From positions 1-64,000 of the forward strand of contig JAGWBV010000006.1 in assembly GCA_021295715.1 (NCBI GenBank): 64,000 bases of DNA, in the 5' to 3' direction. The notes under the pieces are model-generated. The model did not search any database, was not told where the DNA came from, and was given only the letters and a program-made list of their open reading frames with translations. Made by a program: the position numbers and the translations under genes. Source of the DNA: Candidatus Poribacteria bacterium (lineage in GTDB: Bacteria; Poribacteria; WGA-4E; WGA-3G). Of the stretch, positions 59,402 through 64,000 are shown one piece after another (within the stretch, counting starts at the first letter, position 1; each line of letters starts with the position of its first letter).

Positions 59402-60599
59402 GCGAGTTCGGGATTGGACTCTGGGATCCATTGGTTTCTTCGACATCCAATCGAAGCATATCAAGGGCGTTTTGGGCGAAGATCCGACGGTGTAAGTCTT
59501 CTGAGAGTTTGGGGAAAACCGTTACTGGATCGTTCCAGTCGAAATGCGGGAAGTCTGAGCAGAATATTAGGGTTTCATCTGCGTGGAGCATTTCCAACAT
59601 CTGGTACATCTGTTCCGGTTTCTCAGGTTCGTGCATCGGCTGTGACCCGACTCGGATGTGTTCGCGGAAATACTCACTCGGTAGCCGCTTCAGCCATGGT
59701 GTCTGGTCGCGCAGTGCTTTCCAGTCGGTATCCAAATGCCACATTACCGGCACCGCCCACATCTGTTGTGCTTCAATGAGTGCGAACTTGAGGTTGGGAA
59801 ACTTCTCAAAGACACCTTCACAGATGAGAGATGTTGCGTGTGAACTGGCGACATAAGGTCTGCTCATCCGGGATTCCATGTAGTAGGTGGGATGCCCGAC
59901 CGGGGTTGGCGTGTTTCGGGTTGCCCCGCCGCCACCGCCGATATGTGACACAACTGGGAGTCCATGTTCTTCACACGCCTCCCATATAGGATGATAGAAG
60001 CGGTTGCCAAAGGGACGACTCGTTCCCATCGGCACCATAACAGCAGCAGTGTCCTTCCGGTCTGCGAGCCTGTTAATTTCTTCCACAGCTTGGGGTGGAT
60101 CGGAGGGTGAAACGAGGATAGCGTTGACAACGCGTTCGTCGCGATCAAGCCAATGCTCGATTGTCCAATCGTTAAAGGCGCGGCATAGCGCAGCTGCCCA
60201 GTCCGGGTCAGGTAGCCCAGAATACCCGTAGAATGGCGGCGGTCCAGTAAGCAGACCGACATCAATATTCCAGACATCGAGATGCTCATCTTGGAGGAAT
60301 TCCAATGTGAAGTTAAAATCTCTGGGGTCACCGCCGGAATTTTTCGGTGTCGATTCGATGGCTTCTTCGACTCTGCCTTTGAGGTCAACACGGTTGCTCC
60401 GAATCGGGATGTTCGGATACCCACCGAGATGTAGCCCTTGGTCGAGGAGATGCTCCTGATAGAATTTTGACAGATAAGGCAGCAGTTGCGTAGGGTGGCG
60501 AAAGTTGTGGTGAACATCACAATCGACGATAGCGATCCCGTCTTTGGGTTTCGCAGTCCAACCGGGTGCGGTAACAGGGGTTGATCCAATCTGACGCAT
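59358..60599 (-). CDS. Amidohydrolase family protein (ACMSD/decarboxylase-like)
   Basis: Start set at ATG 60599 (MRQIGSTPVTAPGW), with GAGGAGG 8 bases upstream. About 413 residues. GIAIVDCDVHHNF gives the first metal site (D-x-H), VVSHIGGGGG and LKFALIEAQQMW follow, and SDFPHFDWNDP gives the last Asp. This resembles the amidohydrolase_2 group (o-pyrocatechuate/ACMSD decarboxylases). The last 14 residues (SQPATTAQATHEEN) are encoded by the 85-bp repeat. Substrate may be an aromatic acid; unproven. It starts a divergently spaced group with the PhyH and aminotransferase genes upstream on the same strand. Confidence 0.8.
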   Translation of the reverse strand: MRQIGSTPVTAPGWTAKPKDGIAIVDCDVHHNFRHPTQLLPYLSKFYQEHLLDQGLHLGGYPNIPIRSNRVDLKGRVEEAIESTPKNSGGDPRDFNFTLEFLQDEHLDVWNIDVGLLTGPPPFYGYSGLPDPDWAAALCRAFNDWTIEHWLDRDERVVNAILVSPSDPPQAVEEINRLADRKDTAAVMVPMGTSRPFGNRFYHPIWEACEEHGLPVVSHIGGGGGATRNTPTPVGHPTYYMESRMSRPYVASSHATSLICEGVFEKFPNLKFALIEAQQMWAVPVMWHLDTDWKALRDQTPWLKRLPSEYFREHIRVGSQPMHEPEKPEQMYQMLEMLHADETLIFCSDFPHFDWNDPVTVFPKLSEDLHRRIFAQNALDMLRLDVEETNGSQSPIPNSQPATTAQATHEENS

Positions 60600-60611
60600 G
60601 CAAACGCCTCC

Positions 60612-60680
60612 TCTATTAGCCGTCAGCAATCAGCCGTCGGCGATCAGTAAGAATAGTTGTCGATTATCAGTGAGAGGGAT
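60612..60680. repeat. Family-F repeat, short copy
   Basis: CCGTCAGCAATCAGCCGTCG, then CGATCAG and GATTATCAGTGAG. Between the amidohydrolase and PhyH genes. Confidence 0.5.
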
Positions 60681-60724
60681 ATGATAAGCCTAACATCTCA
60701 GGACAGTCACAAGAACTGCCTCTA

Positions 60725-61612
60725 CTAATGACGGTAGGTTTCACCGATTAAGTTATTGGCAGCGCGGACGGGACGGAAAAGAGTTTGCCGTTTGGCAGGC
60801 ATTCCGGCTAACAATTTCGGGTGCGGATCCCAATCGTGCCATTTGCTATTGACGGTATTGTAACAACTGAAAATAGCGAGTCGGTCATTTTCTTCGTTCG
60901 TCCACGTGTGGGTGCTATGGGTCAATGCCTCCGTGAAAAAGAGGAGGGACCCAGCAGGACACTCATACGTATCCCAAATTAGAGAATCCTGGCTTCGGAT
61001 TGTGTCGGGTGCTGTGTAGACGGCTTTATGGCTCGCAGTAATAAACAGGGTGCCTCCCTGCCGATATTTGACAGGATTCAGTTCCCAGACGATGCGAGTT
61101 AACCCGCTATAGCCTCTGCCGGGGATACACCGATAGAGGTGCGAGTCGCCGGGGAAACGGAGCATCCCGTTTCCGTTGTGGGGTCCAAAGTTTCCATCGC
61201 CCACTGTCCGATAGAACAAACTACAGGATTCCATACGGAAGCCGTAGCATTCTTGGCTTGACAACGCTGGATGTGCGAGAAACTCGTTGAGAAAACCGAC
61301 GACATTCGGATGGTCAGCAAGGCGTTGCATGGGACCACCGAGCGGAGAGCGTTCATGCTCTGGAATCGACTCCGGTTCGTGGCGAAGTTTATATCCGAAC
61401 TCTTGCATCTCCGCGAGTTCATCACCTGACAGCACCCCCGGAACCAAAAGCCATCCGCGCATGTCAAAGAGGTATTTCTGTTCTTGTGTCGGTGCGACAA
61501 CAGGTGTGCCATCGGAGGTTGTTTCCGTGAGTTGTGCGTTATCAATGTCGAGTGCCGTTCCGAGGTTTTTATCAACAATAAACGGTTTGGTGTGATCCGT
61601 AACTTGTGCCAT
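60725..61612 (-). CDS. Phytanoyl-CoA dioxygenase (PhyH) family protein with HxG metal motif
   Basis: A 295-residue Fe/2-oxoglutarate oxygenase fold. FDMRGWLLVPGVLSGDELAE is the N-terminal helix, FRMESCSLFYRTVGDG and the motif GPHNGNGMLR the first metal region, VWELNPVKYRQGGTLFI the core strand, and ALTHSTHTWTNEENDRLAIFS the distal His and 2OG Arg. The metal motif is H-N-G, lacking the Asp of HxD, as in non-heme iron halogenases, but also as in many uncharacterised relatives. Located between the amidohydrolase and an aminotransferase on one strand. Confidence 0.8.
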   Translation of the reverse strand: MAQVTDHTKPFIVDKNLGTALDIDNAQLTETTSDGTPVVAPTQEQKYLFDMRGWLLVPGVLSGDELAEMQEFGYKLRHEPESIPEHERSPLGGPMQRLADHPNVVGFLNEFLAHPALSSQECYGFRMESCSLFYRTVGDGNFGPHNGNGMLRFPGDSHLYRCIPGRGYSGLTRIVWELNPVKYRQGGTLFITASHKAVYTAPDTIRSQDSLIWDTYECPAGSLLFFTEALTHSTHTWTNEENDRLAIFSCYNTVNSKWHDWDPHPKLLAGMPAKRQTLFRPVRAANNLIGETYRH

Positions 61613-61761
61613 TTTTTAAACTATTGCTCCTGGGCTGCCCTCCACTTCGTTTCGGGCAGGTTTTCGATGAAGTTGCGGTGTTTCCGAGGAATTGCAAGCG
61701 GCTTAAAGAAAGCGTAATTTACATCTCTGATCTCTACGATTATTCAGTAATCTTGTACTTC

Positions 61762-62967
61762 CTATGCGGCTTTGGCGCGTTTGAGAGCATCCTCAGAGAC
61801 GTTAAGTGTCTTCGCGACATCTTCATCGGTGTGCGACATGGACATGAACCAGATATGTCCTTCGGGCAGATATAAACCACCATCCAAAGTCGCCTCGTAG
61901 AAGGTTTCCTTAAACCGTTGTTGGCTTTCGTCATCACTGTCGGTACTCAAGCCGAAGTAGGGCATGGGTCCGATGCCACCGATGCGGGCGTTCTCAATAC
62001 CGAGACGTGCCGTCATCTCTCTGTAGCCATCCAGCAACTTCTGTCCTTGTTTCCACATAAAGGCGACACCGTCCTTCGCCTCGAGTTCCTCGATTGTGGC
62101 GATTGCGGCGGCGACGAGCGATACCTCGCCGTGGAAGGTTGCGGCTACCCAGACATCGCCAACTTCATTCATAATATCTTCTCTCCCGACGACGACAGCC
62201 GTGGCGAACCCATTCGCGAGTGCTTTTCCGAAAACGGACATATCGGGGGTGACCCCGAAGTACTCCTGAGCACCGCCCAAAGAATAGCGGAACCCAGTTT
62301 TGACCTCGTCAAAAATCATCAAAGCACCGTTTGCATTGACGAGTGCCTTTGCCTCTTCGAGATAACCGTCTTTCGGAAGGTCCTGTCCAGAAGGTTCCAT
62401 AATCAGACACGCGATCTCGTCAGGGTGTGCTTTAAAGAGGTCAGCAAGACCTTCGAGATCGTTGAAATCGACGCTGAGTGTAGCGGCAGCAGCACTTGAT
62501 AGATGTCCGCGGGCGTGGCTACACCAATCGTGCCAGCCGTGATAACCGGATCGAATGACCTTTTCTCTGCCGGTATATGCGCGAGCGAACTTAATCGCGC
62601 CGGTTGTTGCGTCCGATCCGCCAACAAAGTAAGCAACCCTATCCGCCGAAGGGATAATCTGAACCAACTTTTCAGCGAGTTCTACTTCAAGGGTATGTCC
62701 GAAATTATAAACATTCCCTCTTTCAACGAGATACTTTGTGACCGTATCAATCACAGTCGGATAGGCGTGCCCAAGGATCATAGGTCCAAATCCCATGAGG
62801 TAATCGATATAGTCGTTGCCATCGGCATCCCAGAAATGCGCGCCTTTCGCGCCTGCAATCATAACAGGGCTCGGTGGCTGGCTCTGTTTATGGGGTTGTC
62901 CACCGCCGACCAGCGCGGCTTTCGCTCGCTTTTGCCACGCGAGTGATTTTTCAAAACTTCGTCCCAT
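61762..62967 (-). CDS. Class III aminotransferase (glutamate-1-semialdehyde aminomutase-like)
   Basis: A 401-residue PLP enzyme. YFVGGSDATTGAIKFARAYTGR, SGYHGWHD and IFDEVKTGFRYSLGGAQEY are the canonical motifs, with the Schiff-base Lys in SVFGKALANGF. Compared with HemL (about 430 residues) it lacks the short N-terminal segment. Most bacterial relatives annotated this way act as transaminases on small amines or sugars rather than in tetrapyrrole synthesis. GGAGG 7 bases before ATG. Upstream end of the minus-strand group. Confidence 0.85.
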   Translation of the reverse strand: MGRSFEKSLAWQKRAKAALVGGGQPHKQSQPPSPVMIAGAKGAHFWDADGNDYIDYLMGFGPMILGHAYPTVIDTVTKYLVERGNVYNFGHTLEVELAEKLVQIIPSADRVAYFVGGSDATTGAIKFARAYTGREKVIRSGYHGWHDWCSHARGHLSSAAAATLSVDFNDLEGLADLFKAHPDEIACLIMEPSGQDLPKDGYLEEAKALVNANGALMIFDEVKTGFRYSLGGAQEYFGVTPDMSVFGKALANGFATAVVVGREDIMNEVGDVWVAATFHGEVSLVAAAIATIEELEAKDGVAFMWKQGQKLLDGYREMTARLGIENARIGGIGPMPYFGLSTDSDDESQQRFKETFYEATLDGGLYLPEGHIWFMSMSHTDEDVAKTLNVSEDALKRAKAA

Positions 62968-63156
62968 CCTGAAACCTCCAACGTTGGTATATTGTGCGTT
63001 AAAATCCGCTCTAATATAATGTATTTTAACATAAAAATGAATTTTGAGAGGAGAATTTCTTGAAAATTGTGAAAATCTATGGAATAATAGTGCTCAACTT
63101 ACAATTCTTGTAGATAGGGTCTCCACGGAGTCTCATAATAGAAAAAGGGGCGAAAA

Positions 63157-64000
63157 ATGGCAGCACACCTCTTGACAGACGCGCAGATGCGACATTTCAT
63201 CGTGAACGGTTATGTGACCGTCACCACCACATTATCTGCGCAATTCCACGATGCAATCTATGAAAAGACGGTAACGGTTTTTGACAAGGAAGGCAATCCG
63301 GGTAATAATATGATACCGCGGATACCAGAGATCCAGCAAATCCTTGACGATCCGAACGTGAGTGGTGCTCTGACAAGCCTACTTGGCGCTGACTACTACA
63401 AGCAGCCACACCGCCATCCGCACTACAATCCGCCGGGTAGCAGTGGGCAGGGGATGCACCAAGATGGCGGGAAACGCTGGTCTCACCATACCCGCAGGCT
63501 GTTGGTTTTCTATTACCCACAAGATACACCTATCGAACTCGGTCCAACGGGTGTGGTCCCGACGAGCCACTATTATAGCACACGTGAAGGCGCGGAAATC
63601 TCGCCGGAACAACCGATCGTTGGGAAAGCGGGAACGGTTGCTTTCGCAAACTACGACCTGTGGCACCGTGCCATGCCTAACAGCAGCGAGAAGAAACGTT
63701 ATATGATGAAGTTCCTCTATGCCCGGATGTCAGAACCACAGGAACCGACTTGGGCAAACAAGGAAACAGAGTGGGCAAACGGCATACCTATGGGACGTGC
63801 CGAACATCAGGAGATGTTCCGACACCTTTGGGACTGGCATCGAGGAATAGAAGATAGCGACCTGCGCGGGACATCAAACGGTGAATCACTGTCGGGTTTA
63901 ATCAGTTCTCTCAACAGCACATCGGAATCGACAGGATTGCAGGCGGCTTATGAAATGCCCCGATTCGGCGAGAAGGCAGTGCCTGCATTGGTTCGGTGCT
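63157..64000 (+). CDS. Phytanoyl-CoA dioxygenase family protein with C-terminal HEAT repeats, partial
   Basis: The gene runs off the window edge; 281 codons are visible. Start at ATG 63157 (MAAHLLTDAQMRHFIV), preceded by AAAAAGGGG. The oxygenase core has GQGMHQDGG (canonical H-x-D), ELGPTGVVPTSHYYS, and WHRAMPNSSEKKRYMMKF (distal His, 2OG Arg). After about residue 250 the frame turns to LQAAYEMPRFGEKAVPALVR, a HEAT-like helix pair, so a repeat solenoid likely follows. Unlike the two other PhyH proteins, it keeps the metal Asp. On the opposite strand from the neighbouring cluster. Confidence 0.75.
   Translation, partial: MAAHLLTDAQMRHFIVNGYVTVTTTLSAQFHDAIYEKTVTVFDKEGNPGNNMIPRIPEIQQILDDPNVSGALTSLLGADYYKQPHRHPHYNPPGSSGQGMHQDGGKRWSHHTRRLLVFYYPQDTPIELGPTGVVPTSHYYSTREGAEISPEQPIVGKAGTVAFANYDLWHRAMPNSSEKKRYMMKFLYARMSEPQEPTWANKETEWANGIPMGRAEHQEMFRHLWDWHRGIEDSDLRGTSNGESLSGLISSLNSTSESTGLQAAYEMPRFGEKAVPALVRC

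Noticed and set aside
59864-60589. 241-codon frame overlapping the amidohydrolase
   Set aside because: Overlaps a well-supported metal-dependent hydrolase in another frame; codon content and motifs do not support it.
61918-62499. 193-codon plus-strand frame opposite the aminotransferase
   Set aside because: The aminotransferase on the minus strand is complete with its PLP Lys; the opposite frame shows no family.
1-64000. tRNA, rRNA, riboswitch and phage structural genes
   Set aside because: No cloverleaf, rRNA-like or classical riboswitch sequence was recognised by reading; none is claimed.

Overview
The window is a 64 kb piece of a bacterial chromosome of moderate GC with no rRNA, tRNA, replication origin or phage structural genes, so taxonomy can only be inferred. 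Several phytanoyl-CoA-dioxygenase-like proteins, sulfatase, mandelate racemase/enolase, Gfo/Idh, LamG and PQQ-propeller proteins, a DUF1854/ABC pair and ECF sigma factors with large C-terminal extensions, all set in DNA full of short palindromic repeats, resemble marine Candidatus Poribacteria or a related Planctomycetes-like lineage. This is inference from gene content; no marker gene proves it.

Layout. 0.4-9.4 kb (mostly + strand): a DUF5916 outer-membrane protein, an enolase-superfamily dehydratase, a small zinc-ribbon protein, an ABC exporter with its DUF1854 partner, a DUF4159 protein and a STAS protein (minus strand). 9.4-17.7 kb: remnant of an MNT/HEPN toxin-antitoxin pair, then M19 dipeptidase, sulfatase, DUF2283, aldehyde dehydrogenase, a Vgb-like propeller, an acyl-adenylating enzyme and a PD-(D/E)XK-like protein, all minus strand. 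17.7-24.8 kb: a three-gene secreted PQQ-propeller/lipoprotein operon, a decaying array of duplicated lipoprotein genes (one fused to WD40 repeats), and a LamG gene cut by one in-frame TGA. 24.8-33.1 kb: two paralogous ECF sigma factors, one fused to a membrane segment and a large beta-propeller, the other to a TPR-like domain, flanking two ABC-2 permeases. 33.4-39.4 kb: a glycosidase-like protein with a PhyH protein, a LamG protein and a ThDP enzyme. 39.6-47.1 kb: HIT protein, an AAA ATPase/PIN pair that looks like a defence module, DUF2007-like, cupin, propeller glycosidase, zinc-finger kinase and MFS transporter. 47.1-57.8 kb: aldo/keto reductase, GH32, a second propeller glycosidase, Gfo/Idh, SDR, HAD, esterase, GNAT and LamG. 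58.5-64 kb: Rieske protein, amidohydrolase, PhyH, class III aminotransferase and the start of a PhyH-HEAT protein.

Most metabolic genes look like scavenging of sugars, sulfated compounds and aromatic or secondary-metabolite-like small molecules by many short, independent transcription units rather than one pathway. 

The most striking non-coding signal is a set of interspersed repeat families: elements with terminal inverted repeats, nested elements, a repeat that ends in a Shine-Dalgarno sequence placed directly before several start codons, and a roughly 20-22 nt unit that appears to sit inside other repeats, with apparent filled and empty versions. Some of these repeats are translated as parts of proteins. 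The best candidates for an undescribed system are the sigma-propeller / permease / sigma-TPR locus, the ATPase-PIN pair and the portable 5'-UTR repeat.
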